Source: Agelaius tricolor (taxonomy: Eukaryota > Chordata > Aves > Passeriformes > Icteridae). From it: DNA of 64,000 bases. Positions 21,601 to 34,482 of the stretch are shown here, piece by piece. Each line of letters starts with the position of its first letter. Position 1 is the stretch's first letter. Both the position numbers and the translations under genes were made by a program. Below the pieces are notes generated by a model, which was not told the origin of the DNA, searched no databases, and saw only the letters and a program-made list of their open reading frames with translations. The stretch covers positions 62,001-126,000 of the forward strand of contig JALJCS010000018.1 of the NCBI GenBank assembly GCA_023055355.1, in the 5' to 3' direction.

Positions 21601-24179
21601 CTTTCCACCTGCCATTAACAATTTTGCCTTTCTTGACTGGCTTGTCTTTCTTTACTTCTAGAAGGTTACATGAGGTCCTCCAACCTTGTCATAAACATTC
21701 GCAGACAGTGGAAAGGAGTAGAAGGTACATCTAAATGCACAAAACAGACCCAGAAAAATAGAGTTTTTTTACAGTCTTCTGTGAGAACAAGATATCTTTG
21801 AACTGAGTAATGCTTTAACTTTTAGTCCGCTCATTACTATTATTACAAGTGTTTGGCCTTTAGTACATAGCCTTTGAAATCATCCAGCCCAATATTTTTG
21901 GCTAATTTGGTTTTAGTTCTCTCGGGGACTTTGTTTCTTAAGGAATAGTCCAGAGCGAGAGCGTCCACGGTAGAGTTATGCTGCCATAATAAAAGCGTCG
22001 TAAATTCTGGTACAGTTTGTGCTGGTAATAGGTCTAGGAAAGAAAGGTTTTACATCTTTTTTGACTTTCAAATGTAACCATTATTTGAAACAGTTAAGAG
22101 TTGGGCTTTCCCCCCCTCCAAAATACTTCTCTCTGGAATGTTACTCAGGGATTACACATAAAAGCTCACCCCGTAAAATATGTTGCGGATAATCTGCAGT
22201 AAGCGCAGCTTAGCAGCTAGAGATGATTATGTGAGTTAAATGACATTCCTTCCTTCTGCGGTGATGGAAACTCTGTCTACGCAGACATACTCAACAAAAG
22301 TTACCATGGCTTAGCTCCTCTCCTAAACTTCATGTGCATTTTAAAACTTTCCAAGAAGGTGAATTCAAGCTCCTTCATTGCTCTGTGCTGGAGTCCCAAG
22401 AAAATATCAGTGTGCTTTTTGTCATTTACAGCTGTCATTGCTTAGCTCTTGAACATGAGACTCTCTCCTGACTGATGAAAGTTGTCTAGTTAAGAGTGGG
22501 TCAAAGACACGCTCCTGCTCTAGAAGGAGATGAGAAGGTTTCTGCAGTCTTTGTCATCTCTACTGCTTGTGATTTCTAGACAAAACCAGTGGGAAGTTTT
22601 CTGAAGGCAGTCCAGAAGCTGGCAATATGGACAGCTTACAACCAAACACTTGCTGCACTGCTACCACGGTGATACCAGGAAGGACTTAAAAAATTTAAAC
22701 GGGCAAACAAAGCAGTTGGAAGGAAAAGAACATTAACCATTATTCCAGTCTTCTAATATATCCTCCTTTAAGTCATCATTTTCATGCAGTTTAACCAAGG
22801 CTTGCCTTGGTATCCCTCAAAAGGAATCTGAGACAGAGTAAGCTTTTGAATGCAGTAGATGTGACACGTGCAGGCCAAGTTGCCTTTGTTGACATCAAAT
22901 GCCAGTTATGCTTGAGCTACCCTTTGCTTAAGGTACTTGGCTTACACTAAGAATTTTACTCATCATTGAGCAAATTTTGCTGTCATGATTGAGTAAATTT
23001 TATTCATGATAGAGTGAATTTTACTGTCACTCAGAATTTTACTGTCATGATTGGCAGTGAAACTTTTCAAGGAAAGCTCTGGATAGCAATGTTTGTGTAA
23101 AAACAGTATTTTATCTCCTGTATTTGTGTGAAGCAGGTAAGCCTTTTGCTGTCACCAGTGTTGCTTACCCTTTCATGTCATATCCCTCTTCATATCCATA
23201 TTCTGCTGAAGGCTTATTAATCTACTTTAACATTGGCACGTGGCATAAGACTCCTTTTCCTTTTAGAAAGCTAATGTCATTTGACCTAGTGACAGTAAAT
23301 AATTCATTAATTGTAAGTCCCCAGCTAGCATCTTTTACGCATATTCTAACCTTCTAAAGAAGTAACAAAAGCACTCTCCAATACTTGACTTTCTTAAGCA
23401 CACAAAATGCTTCCCTCCTTTGCAGTTGGCATCTGTAAAATGAACCACATCTCTGCAGTATTTTAACGTGCACCATATTTAGCCAAGTAATTCAAAAGAA
23501 ATAAAAAGCAGCCCCTTCAATTTGGAAATATTTTTGAATTGTTTTTGAACATACAAAACATACCCTTACCGTACGCATTGCATGCAGATTTAATCGTCGT
23601 GAAAGCAAACCCTATGTTTCTGTTGGGATAGCACGGTTTTCCAGTTTCCACAATTGTTCTTGGCACAGTTTTCTACTTATGTGACTGTTAGGACACTCAC
23701 AGGTACTTCTAAGGTACTGTAGTAAGCGGAGAAGGAGGAGAGGTTGTGCCTTATTTCTGGCTTCCTTTGGTTTTCTTTTTGGTTTTCTTCCTCTTGCTCT
23801 TTTTCATGTCACCTTTCTAGATACTGTGATTTAGATGTGCAGTTTACTAAGCTGTGTTTTCTGTCTGGAATTCTTTGAAATTCCGAGAGGAACCCCACCA
23901 GTAAATATGCATCTTTTTATGATTTGCTAGCTACATAGAAAATCTTCCTGCTGCTCTAAAATGCTTTTATTTGATATGCATTTTTATCACCATTCCAATG
24001 GAAAGAGAACAATTCCTCTATTCACTGCTTTTGTACGGGATTCAGTTCAATGTGCGCTAACGGTGCAAAAAAGTCCTGCTGGAAGAAAGGATCTGCATAC
24101 CAATTGACCAAGACATGTGCTACAAGAGTCTTGGAAAGGTTCAAAGTTTCTCTACCTTTCTGGCAGTCTGTCTTCACAG
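18673..24179. other. Unassigned DNA, no gene recognised
   Basis: About 5.5 kb with no ORF longer than about 95 codons and no clear repeat family. One acceptor-like site, TTTCTTTACTTCTAG, precedes a short open stretch at about 21662-21724 that ends at GTACAT. This alone is not enough to call an exon. Confidence 0.5.
22952..23054. repeat. Short degenerate tandem repeat (~30 bp unit)
   Basis: Four imperfect copies of a unit resembling GAATTTTACTGTCATGATTG lie one after another. It is AT-rich and of unknown origin. Confidence 0.7.
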
Positions 24180-24273
24180 CAGGACTTGATGAGGGATTTT
24201 GCTGGCGTTTCTTTGACAGAAAGCAATAACAAAGCAAGCAAAATGGAGCAGCAAAAGAAGATAGCAGCAAAAG
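24180..24273 (+). CDS. Weak candidate host exon
   Basis: 94 nt, open in one frame, preceded by CTTTCTGGCAGTCTGTCTTCACAG and followed by GTACAT. The reading is hydrophilic (for example DLMRDFAGVSLTES). The protein is not recognised, and the donor is only moderate. Confidence 0.22.
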
Positions 24274-25099
24274 GTACATTATCCCCTCTGTTATTATCAT
24301 TGTCGAAAGAGATTTTTTCTCGCCATGTTACCTCAAATACCTTAGTAGAGCTAAAGACTAGAAAAACGCAGCTCTGTTCTGGTTCATTAAAAGCAAAGCC
24401 ATCTGTGGACAGAAGTGCCCAGCGTGATGCTGGGAACTCCTAGCTGGTTTCAGTAAGCTGTCTGGAGAACGGCATTTTCGGTGGGCTTTACTAGCGTGTC
24501 TGTAAGGAGGGGGAGTTTATGTGCAGCTTTGAGCCCTGAGAGTGCCATAGGCAAAGAGACCCATCGTGTAGCTCTCTGACCAGCCACAGCACACTGAGGC
24601 ATGATGGATTACTCGCAGAGTTCACGTGGTAGAAAGGTTTTCTGCCCCCGTGAAGGACGACACATCCATTTTCTTGAATAGAGCCATTCTGTAGGTTACA
24701 ATGGTAACTTGAATTCATCAAGTTTGTGCTATTTGTACAATGGCAGTGAGCTTGGATTCTTAAGCTTCTCGTGTTTGACCTGTTTCCTGTTTCAGTAAAT
24801 AGCAAAACTTCCAAGGACTGCAGCGACAAGAAGATGAAGCTGCTAGTGTATTTCAAATGTTTGCCTAATAAAATGGTGATTTTTGCACATATTCGCAATG
24901 GAAATTTACGGTACCGAAACACCAGCTCTGCTCAGGGCAATTCTGAAATTGACTTGAGCTCTTTTGCCTGTTTCTTAGCAGGTGAACTGAGATACTTCTA
25001 GCTTCCAAGGCAAGGCGTTTGACAGCAGCTTCAAAAAGGCCCAGGCTGTTGGATGAAAAGGTGAAAAAACTGAGGGAAATGGGGGGAAATTTCACTTCT
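24274..25099. other. Unassigned DNA
   Basis: A 143-codon minus-strand frame (24491-24922) and a 76-codon plus-strand frame overlap here. Neither has recognisable domains, so I do not call a gene. Confidence 0.4.
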
Positions 25100-26985
25100 G
25101 GTTTATGTCATAGATTCAGCCAGATGATCAACAAGCATTAATTTGATGAGGTACCAGCGTAGTCTTTCACTCTTGCAGATCCCCAAAAGCTTAACCATCC
25201 AGCAGCTTCTTCCTTGCAACAAGTGCCACAGCCAAAAGCCAGGCCTGGCCGTCACCTTCTCCTCGCAGCCTACAAACTCTGCCAAACGTACCGGTGCTTC
25301 TCACTTTCCTTCTCAGCTACATGGACAAGCACATCCTCTCCATGTCTCCGAGTCCTTAGTGAAACCAAACAGCGGTTCACCTTCAAACAGCTCAGTGTGC
25401 CAGGACAGAAAGATTTCACTGGCCTGTCCCCTTGCTTTTTCCTTGCAGCCTTTTATTTTCAGAGCACACACCGAGGCATTGCACTTTGCTTCTCAGCTGA
25501 GTGCATTGCCACATTGCTGGAGTCCCACACGTCCATCTCCTTCTCGCACTAACTGCTTCTGTTGAAACATGCTGATGTGATGTGCCTTCCTGCTCAGCTA
25601 TTCACACAGTCACATTCTATGTCCTGCTTGCAGTCTGAATCTAAAAGGAGACATTTCTGACTATGTCTCACACACACAGATGTACCAGGATGAAAAGGTT
25701 GCTTGGACCTTGCCACTTACGTTCAAAAACATCCATTCACTCCACAATCAAGAGACAGCTTTCTTTGCTTTACATCCTGCAAACTTCACTCACACACACA
25801 CACACACACACACAGAGACACGAGAGCTACGCACTTTCTTTCTTTCTTTCTTAGCTGCACACACTCACCTATTTCCCACCTTGACCTCTCTACCACTTCT
25901 CCTTCGGCCTTGCTGTGCATGGACATTTCCTGTTAAGATACCCATTGTGTTGCCTATCCCTCCCCCACATTGCCTTGCCTTTCCTACCCAATCTTGCATT
26001 TCCTTGTCATTGCTGACAATTCCTTTCTTTTCCCTTGCCTTCCTGACCCATGCATGTCCTTCCCTTGCCCTTCATAGCAACCCAGTGCCTTGTATTGACT
26101 TGCTCACCTATCCTTCTTTTCCTTCCCATTTGTCCAGCTCCAATCTTTCATTTCCTTCTCCTTCTAGGACTCTTATTGCCTTGTCTCCCTCTCTTTTGCC
26201 CTGCCTGGCAAAGCCACCACTTGTCTGGCCTTGTCCTTGAACCCCTTCCTTGCCTTGCATTACCTTGCTCACCAGTCCCCCACCTGGAATTCACCACCTC
26301 TCTTCTTGTGGAATCTCTTCAACAGGCATTGCCCTGCCTGCTTCTCCTAGGATTCTCCAGGCTTCCACTGGCTATTTTTTCTCAAGGCCCAGCGTTTCAG
26401 GAGCTTGTGAGAAGAAGCCTGGAGGAGGCCCCGTGCAAGCACACCTATCTGTCCTGACAGCTTTCTTCTGACATCTATGCTTCCATGTCTTGAATTTTGG
26501 ACACAAAGTTCATCTTTCACCCTTGGGCTTCAGGGGCAGAATGACAGTTCTTTTGCATACAAAGGAAAGCAGGCAACCCAAGTGTCTTAGGTGCAGATTA
26601 GACATGACCCATGCAAGATCAAGGCTGGACAGAGCGGTCCGTCCGGGCCGCTTTTGTGTACCAGCAATCTTTGAATGGACCTGCCTCTTGCCTTGCATTG
26701 GGCAACCAACCAGTTTCCTTGCCATGCCCTGCTCATTCTCCATTGCTTTGCATTCCCTTGCATACCCATGCCTCACATTTGACCTGCCTGCAGTTTTCCT
26801 ACAGGGCTTGGCCTTGCCTAGCCCTTCCGGTTACCATTACCTCCTATGCCCAGCCTTGCCTCTAACTTCTGGCACTTGTCTCACCTACCACTCCATTTGC
26901 TTTCCCCTCACGGCTTCAGTCTTGCCAACCTGTCCCTTGACTTGCCTACAATTGCCTACACTTGCTTTGCATTGCCTTACCTGCA
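25100..26985. repeat. Degenerate pyrimidine-rich repeat region with CCTTGCC motif
   Basis: The plus strand is strongly C/T-rich, with many TTGCCTTGCC-like words from about 25900 onward. Between 25300 and 25860 a loosely repeated segment carries CTCAGCT and CCAGGACAGAAAG. The long plus-strand frames (up to 186 codons) are rich in Leu/Pro/Ser/Cys and reflect composition only. Confidence 0.65.
25791..25815. repeat. CA dinucleotide repeat
   Basis: About twelve uninterrupted CA units. Confidence 0.93.
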
Positions 26986-27001
26986 TGGAAGGCAAGGCAA
27001 A
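26961..27001. repeat. Near-palindromic hairpin at a strand-composition switch
   Basis: CTTTGCATTGCCTTACC and GGAAGGCAAGGCAAAG are near-perfect inverse complements around a loop of a few bases. To the left the CCTTGCC form lies on the plus strand. To the right (to about 27150) the plus strand carries GGCAAGG. Confidence 0.8.
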
Positions 27002-27150
27002 GAGTGGTAGACAAGGCAAAGCAAAGCCAGGAAGTTATTGGAAGGGCTAGGCAAGGCAGACATAGGCAAGCAAGCAAAGCTAGGGTAGGGTAGGCTAGGA
27101 AAACTAGACATGGTACTGGAGGCAAGGCAAAGCCAAGTGACTTGGAGTGC
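26986..27150. repeat. Inverted GGCAAGG-rich arm of the CCTTGCC repeat
   Basis: The words GGCAAGGCAAAG, AGGCAAGCAAGC and GGCAAGGCAAAGCC show this is the same repeat family in reverse orientation. Confidence 0.7.
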
Positions 27151-28532
27151 CTTTCCTTGCATGGGAAGTAAAAGATATAGTGGCAATGTTGGTAGGGCTG
27201 ATTATAAGGTATCGTGGGAAGGTATAGTACAGCAAGACATTTCTGTCCTGGTCCTTTCTGTGTAGGAGCCATTGTTGGACAGAGTCAGTACCGGACGTGG
27301 TATGCAACTTTTGCTCAGTAAGTTCCTGAAGGAGAACAGCAATGCTTTCTCATGGGAAGGAAAGAACTTAGCCCCAGTGTTGGAGGTGCAGATAAGAAGC
27401 TGTGTCGTGCAGCTTAAGGGCGGCAGCAACTTTCTATGCTGGCATATTTGGTTTGGAAGCACTGACTCAATTTGTACAATCATGGAGTCGGTATCCATCT
27501 TTGGAAGGCAGTCTCCTTCCTGCAAGAATCCATTTGGCATGTGTTTTCCACTTTCTCAAGGCAGCCTTCTTGAAATTCTGCCAGCACACTTCTTTTGGAC
27601 AAGGTAAAGAGCTGCGCTGGGTCTTGGTGTGCAGCCTAGCTAGTGCCCCGCACAGGTAATGCCCAATAACAGTGGTCTGACACCTTTGTAGAGGATCAGG
27701 CCCTGGATGCTTTGGATTTTGGAGGAGGGGATGCCATTTCTTTTGAGATGGGCTTCTAGTTCCTCCTCCCTTTGGCAAAGTTTGGGTGGCCACTTTGGGT
27801 GGTCTCAGTGAATTGAAAGGCTTTTCCCAATAGGCAGTTCTCTGGGTTCGAGTTGTTGAACTGTCAGTGGCAATGCAGAGGCCAGGCCAGGCCTCTGCAG
27901 GACAGGTTTTTGTCCCTTGTAGCTTTAGGGACTGTGTGAGCAGTCCCTGGTGCCATCCCATTTGGATCCTGACTCTGAGAGATTGAAGGCTTACGGTGGT
28001 ACCTAGAGCTGAGAAGGAAAGTGGCGATAGCAGGGTGCACGTCTATAGTTTGATGGGTGCAATTGAAATTGTAGGCAGCAAAGAGCTTTCTCCACCAACA
28101 GTTTTGCGAGCTCGGCCAACATTTTCAAGTTTGTTACCAGGCTCTGTGAGAGAGAAAAAGTTTGTTAGGGCAGAAGATCTGGTGTCGGCCTTTGAGTGTG
28201 GGGCAAAGAAGAGTATCCACTTGGAAGGGGAAGATCAGTGACATCTTTTTGTCCTGACACAGTTGATTGGAGAGCAGGGACGTTTCTGACTCGGCTGGGT
28301 CCTGGGGGTAGTTGTGAGCTGGGCTCGGTGCGTGTCCTGGTTTTGTGAGTTGACAATGCTGTGGTGTGGTTATTTAGAAGAGCGCTGACAGTGCCCAGGA
28401 AAAAGACAAGCACTTTTCTAGCCCAGCCCCGTTCGTGTGGGAGCAGTGTAGGGACAAGAGCTCCGCTGTGGATCCTGGCTCTCGGGTACTGACAGAATGG
28501 GATCCTGCATGTAGCCCAGAAGGAAGAAGAAT
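27151..28532. other. Unassigned, moderately GC-rich DNA
   Basis: Overlapping frames of 111-164 codons occur on both strands with no recognisable domain. The base composition differs from the AT-rich surroundings, so this could be an old, unrecognised repeat. No LTR boundaries found. Confidence 0.35.
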
Positions 28533-28944
28533 TGTCGTGAACGGCGGGAGAAATGCGACACACCATATGCGTGAATGGCAAATCCCAAAGTTTATTGAAA
28601 ACTCACACATATTTATATTGGTGTTAATGAAGCTTATACATATTGCAAAAGCTGAGTTCATTATTGGTTAAAGCACACTTGGATCAACCACACCTACTTC
28701 TATCTTCTAATAATTATTTTGCTTCTATGTTTGCATTCTTCCAGCTTCTCTACCTAAGATATCTACATTTTCTGGCAAGCGATTTTCTCCCCCGTCTTCC
28801 CGTTTCAGAGAAGGTCACTGTGACCTTTGTCAGTGATTGGACACTGGTTGCTTAGTTCCCAGCTTGTATCCCCTATCCTTATCCATCGGTATCACATCGA
28901 AATGTCCTTTCTCAGCTAACCAATTATCCAAAAAGCTCTCTACA
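28533..28944 (-). mobile_element. Solo LTR, minus strand, exact 6-bp target-site duplication
   Basis: On the plus strand it runs from TGTCGTGAACGGC to CTCTCTACA (412 bp). AAGAAT flanks both sides (28527-28532 and 28945-28950). TTTATT at 28591-28596 gives an AATAAA poly(A) signal on the minus strand near the LTR end, which sets the orientation. Confidence 0.85.
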
Positions 28945-28950
28945 AAGAAT

Positions 28951-31250
28951 CATTTCATTGTTGGCTGCACAGTTTAGAAGCTTCAAAATAAAAGGCAATT
29001 GCAGCATGGCCTCTTCATTTTAGAAAGTTTTCTGGGCCATCAGCTGCTCAACATGTAACTTGCACCCACTGAACTGCATTCAGCTTCCTGGAGATATGCA
29101 CTTTCCCTCAAGATCTAGGTACCATCTTGCACTCGAACGCTTGAAGATCCCAAACCGCTTCAAAATGTCCAGCGGCTGCTCTCAAAGAAAAAGTCCTACA
29201 ACAAAAAGGCAGTGCTGGCCATAACGGTCCCTTTGCAGTCTGTCAACCAAACGAAACATACTAGCGATTCTCACGTACTTTCTCAATGATACATATACGT
29301 GCATCAGCACATTCTCTCAAAGTGACAGAGACTATCGCTACAGCCAAGCGTTTTCAGCTGCACTTCTGACTGACAGATGTGCCAGGACAGAAGGCATTTG
29401 CCAACCTACCCTCTTTCCTGTGCAACCTGACATTGGCAGCGCAAATATTTTCACATTCTTTCATTGTGGCCATGTCCAAAGCAGCTAAAGATCACACAGG
29501 TGGAAGTGTCAAGACAGAAGATGTTCTCAAAGTAACTCCGTTTTTTCTAAACAGCTTTTAAACTGCGCACAACGCTTTGTATCTTCTTTCCCACATAGAC
29601 CTGCCCTCACTTTTTCACACTCACATCTTTGTTGCAAACATCCAGCAGCTGTTTGCGTAGAAAAAGGCTCTAGAAATAAAAGCGAGACTGGGGCTGCACC
29701 TTCTGCCTGCCCTGTGTAAGCCACATCAAGCTCACCAGTGCGCTCTGTCCTTCCCTTTTCCGCTGCAACTACCATTGTGTTCTCTGGATCTCGGAACCTA
29801 AAGGTAGGCACATTTGTTTCCACAGAAGGGCCATAGGTAGCGGCACAAATAGCTCTCACTGAACTTTAATCCTTACCACTGCCACCATGAGTTTGGTTGG
29901 TAGGCCAGTAGGAGTCATGCTCCTTTTACAGCTGGTATGCGGCAGCCACCAGCCCAGTGCTCTTCGACTCTTGTAACCAGTCCTGCTTTTACTCTCCCGG
30001 AGGGGATTAGGCATCTGTTTCTCACACAGATCATTGTGGCAGCAGCCAACGGCTCTAGTGCGCTGCTTCTGCCAAAAGACCCTGGGGCCAGGCACTTACC
30101 TTCTCAGCACTACGTAGCCCCGTATTCTGCGTCTCTTGTCGTCCAGATCATACCGCAAAGCGTTTCACAGAGAAAAAATGTGCCAGGACAACAAGCTTGG
30201 CTGAAGTGTACCCCTGAAACTGGTGGAAGTTTGTATTTGCACCACATTCAAGGGGCAGTCCTCTTTCCTATACAACCTGCAAACGGCTGTCTGTTCCCAG
30301 TGCCCTCTGCCCGCTCCTTCTTACCTTGAAGTACCATGCCAAAGAGGGCTCTGTGCTGAGGTCTCAGAAGAAGAGGGAAGCAGATGTGTTTGTAAAGTGG
30401 ACTGTCTGTTAGTCACTTCCCTCTTCAAAGTAGCGTGTTCCATGCCAAGCAGACAACAAAGCAACAAAAGATGAGTGTGACTCTGCATTCAAATCCTGCA
30501 ATCTTCCCAGAAGTGAATTTCTCTCTTCTATAGGACTGACTTGTATGAAGTGGCGTGGTTGTTTCCTTCCATTAGAAGGGAAACTCATCTAGCCAGGCTT
30601 CATCACCCCCTGCATCTTTTGGGGTAGTTCTTGGAAGAAAATAGATAGCAACTTTTCCACTCCACATGATTCATGTTTCATTCTCTTCCTTCTGTACTTC
30701 AGGGAACAAGCTCTCAATTCCCTACTCTTTCTATGAAAAGGCATGAAGCTATTAATTAAATTCCCATAGATATAATAAGGAATCAAAGTCTTTTATGCCT
30801 GAAGGGCAGGCCCTTATGGTATGAAAAGTATGGATTGTCAAGGGTGGAAGAAGATCTGTATGAAAACGGAGAAAGCCCAGAAGCATGCAGGGATTTTCAG
30901 GTATGAAAGGGAAAACGACATTAAATTGTCAAGGGAAAGAAATTGAAAGAGGCAGGAGGGAGAAGGGAGGCGGAGGAGGCAAATGCTGCCTTTGAGGCAG
31001 CTGACACGAGGACCGTCGGCCTCATGAGCAAACAAGAAAACCAAATGAAACTTCACAGCAATCTCATCCACAACTTAGTGGACAAATGTGCAAACCCATT
31101 TCTTCATTTATTATGTGTCTAATATATAGAGAGATGTTCTTCATTCTGACAGAATTTTCAGGGAGCAAGCTAGTGTAAGGCACCTGGAACCAATGGTGTA
31201 TTGGAAATGGCCAACATGCAGAACACGCTCCATCCTGAACGCTACCACAG
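28951..31250. other. Unassigned DNA with degenerate repeat traces
   Basis: Words such as TGTGCCAGGACAGAAGGC (29378) and TGTGCCAGGACAACAAGC (30179) echo the repeat at 25390, and a related word occurs at 34258. This suggests an old dispersed or tandem family. No gene recognised. Confidence 0.4.
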
Positions 31251-31635
31251 CAGAATCACAGGATCATAGAATGGCCGGGGTAGACAAAGACCTTAAAGGC
31301 CATCTAGTTCTCTGACATGGGCGGGGACACCTTTTACTTGCTCAGGTTGCTCAGAGCCCCATCCAGCCTGGCCTTGAACACCAGGTTGGGGTGTCCATAA
31401 CTTCTCCAGGCTCTCTGTGCCAGTGCTTCACCACCCTCACAGGGAAGAATTTCTTCCGAGTATCTAATTTCAACCTGCCCTCTTTCATTTTGAAGCCATT
31501 GCCCATTGTCCTGTCTCCAGAGTTGCTAATGAAGAGTCCCTCTCCTGCTTCCCTTCAGATATTGGAAGGTGTTGTGAGGTCTCCATGCAACCTTCTCTTC
31601 ACCAGGCTAAACAGCCCTCATTCTCTCAGCCTGTG
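31251..31635 (-). mobile_element. CR1 LINE 3' fragment, minus strand
   Basis: It begins with the reverse complement of the CR1 tail (GGATCATAGAATGG). It continues with the conserved CR1 3' region (GAGCCCCATCCAGCCTGGCC, GGGAAGAATTTCTTCC). It is cut at 31635 by an inserted LTR. Confidence 0.9.
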
Positions 31636-32832
31636 TGTCATGGCTTGACACTGGGACAATGCCAGTGCCCCCATGAGTATACTCTCTCCCTGGTTTCTGC
31701 TGGGAGATGTGACCAGGAATAAGCAAAGCAGGCTCCCACTTAGGAAAAAAATAATTATTAACTAAACTACAAGGGAAAGGAAAAGAAAAAAAAAAAAAGA
31801 AACACACAAGGAAAATGAAAACTTCACAAATACATCTCCTCCTCCTCCTCCCCAAATTCCCAATACAATACATCCCCAAATCATCGACTCTTGGTCCAGC
31901 ACCACCCTTCAGAATACTCAATCCTCAGTTCATCAAGAGGAGAAGTCTTTCTTGTGCCAATGGTGACCTCTTCCTTTCATGTCCACTGCTCTCACCACTG
32001 AACACAGACCAGAGCTGCTTCTAGGGTCGACTTAAGGATGCTTCGTCCCACTGCAAAAAGGCACAGTCTCAACTTTGGGACATCTGTCCCCCCCATATTT
32101 TTCACCCCCTGGGGCCGAGGGGTACCCACACCGAACCCTCTTGGTCCTGAGGCATTGCCTCCCCCTAGAATGCAGTCCCTGTATCACAAGGAAACATGGC
32201 TCTGTCCATGGCTACACACAAAGAGTCCAGCATAAGCTACTCCATCATCTCTTCCACCTGCCTTCTTCTCTATTTCTCTCGTGGCCCATTTCCTCGTATC
32301 TCCTCTATATCTCTCTTCTCATTCAACTCCAGGAGGATTAGCATTTTTCCATCATCCAAGAAAAGGGTTAAAAATCTGAGGCTCTGTCTGTCCAGAACTC
32401 CCATGGCTGCCCTGCCAGGCACCTTCTTGCACTCCCCTCTTCTCCTTCTCGCCCGACCAAGAACAGGCACCAGCTCTCTCTCTATCTCTCCTGGGGCGGG
32501 GTGGGGATGGCTGCCCGATGCCTCTCAGTGCTCCTCCACCCTTCCATCCTGCAGGGGCCTTCACCTCCCTTCTGGCCAGGCCCCAGCCTACCTCACCGGG
32601 CTGGGTGGCTTCCCCTCCCCTGCCCAGCCCGCAGCCAGGCAGGGGAGATCTGAACCTTTCCCTGACCGGAACCCAAGAGAGCCTCCCAGGGGAGAGCCCT
32701 GCTTTTAACCCTGTTTTCTCAGAGGCACATCCAATGTCCCAATGGCCACATTAGGTGCCAATATTAAAATCTGAACATTTATTGGCCTAACCACAGCATC
32801 CCAGAAAACACATTTCCTGTCAAACCACCACA
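31636..32832 (-). mobile_element. Solo LTR, 1.2 kb, probably minus strand, exact 5-bp target-site duplication
   Basis: On the plus strand it runs from TGTCATGGCTTGACAC to CAAACCACCACA. CTGTG flanks both sides (31631-31635 and 32833-32837). The reverse complement starts TGTGGTGGTTTGACAGG, which I associate with a common songbird LTR type, hence the minus call. A C/T-rich 170-codon frame inside (32196-32708) is not a gene. Confidence 0.85.
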
Positions 32833-32837
32833 CTGTG

Positions 32838-34482
32838 GGATATGCTCTTGTCCTGAATACTGAACTGCAGTATTGTCTGATGATTTTTGAATCCTTTGAA
32901 GGCATTTTGAATTCTTTTTCAGCCTTAAATTAGACTAAATAGCTTTGATTTGTGGGTATTGAGCAACAGAAATCACTGCCCTGGCTTGCCTTTTTTACAG
33001 CTCCTTTCCGTGGGAGACTCGCTGCAAACGTCACAGCTGGTGAGACAGTGGGCACACCATCATTCTGAAAGAGCTTTGCACAGTAAACATAGAGGAGGAT
33101 TAAATATTGAAATGCAGATGACAGGAGCTGCCCAATGGACTCTGCTGGTGGAAATCAAATACTAGTCTAGTCTTTTGAATGCAAATAATTCCTCCCAATG
33201 AGGCCAGACAGGCTTGTTTGCCTTTGAATCTGAGCATGTGGACAGTAGTGGATGGTCTACAGGTTGAAAACAGTGTAGATACTTCTCCTTTTTTTCAATA
33301 GTGGCTCAGAAATGGAAAAGGCAGCTACCAAATGGTAAATACATCCCTAAAGATTCAAAAATGGTTGTTCTTAAGTTGCACCTCCACCATAACAACAAAT
33401 TGTTAGAACTAAAATACAGATGGGAATTTTATAGCTTCTCAGAAATGAAGCAGGAATTGGCCAATGGGCCTTAGCAGTAGCTACAAGTTTTTCAGCATGA
33501 GGCATCTCAAAAGTATTTTAACCGTACAGAACTTTTCTGTACTTTTGGCCTTTTATCTCAAGGATGCATCAAAAAAAAAAAAAAGGAAAAAAACCCCAAG
33601 AAAAATAAAAAAGAACAAACCCTACCAAATATATATATATATATATCTTACATGACTAAGATAATAAGCACAATCAGTAACCTATATAGAAACAGAACCC
33701 ATGGTTTTTAACTTTCAACCTTGTCTTCTCAACACACTCTCGAAAATGGAATTGTTTCCCTATCTGCCTTGAAACATTTTGGAGCAAAAAACACTCTAAG
33801 GTCCTGATAGGTGTTTTGGTCAAAAATCCCTTCTTCTGGTTTTCTGTCCAGAAGCAGAGTAATGAAGGGGAAAGCTGGTAGCTGGCCAAAGGAGGTAGGA
33901 AGAGTAATCATCATCCACAACACTGGGGCTAAAGAAATTTCCACAGAAAATTACCTGCCTTATTACTTGTTCATGTGGTGGGTTGAAAGCTCAGAATCTG
34001 TTTCCATGTTTCCCATCCCTCGAATGTTCTATTTCACAGAATTCGAGCCCCTCAAACTTCAGTCCTGCCAGAACAGCCTGCCACGTGCTGTCATAGGGGA
34101 TCTGCTGATGCCCACTGACTCTTACCAGTCTAGTGCTCGTCACTGTTGCAGATCAAGAACTACTGAATAGTTCTGATTAATGCTCTTAGAGTGGTTGAAA
34201 ACAAGGAAAGAATGACTAGACATTTGTATGATCAAATCCCCTGATAGAATAAAAACATGCCAGGACAACAAGCTTAATAAATGTATTCATTGTCATAAGA
34301 AGGGAGATGAAGGGTCCAAAAGATTACTTGCATACTTACTGTTCTAAATCCCTTGTTATCTGGTAAATTGCAAAGGATGCCCGGCTTTCACCAAAATGCA
34401 AATCAGATCAAAATGTGAAGCCTTACACTTTACTGGATATAAAACTTCATCATCCATTTTTAAATCTTAGAGATTGCGATGT
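32838..34482. other. Unassigned DNA
   Basis: No gene or element recognised. It contains an A-rich run near 33570-33610 and a short TA repeat at 33630-33647. Confidence 0.5.

Noticed and set aside
25680..27050. Two 186-codon plus-strand frames
   Set aside because: They come from pyrimidine-rich repeat DNA rich in Leu/Pro/Cys/Ser, with no domain and no splice or promoter support.
27467..27961. 164-codon minus-strand frame
   Set aside because: No recognisable domain. Overlapping frames of similar length on the other strand suggest composition effects.
32196..32708. 170-codon plus-strand frame
   Set aside because: It lies wholly inside a solo LTR defined by an exact target-site duplication, and on the strand opposite to the LTR sense.
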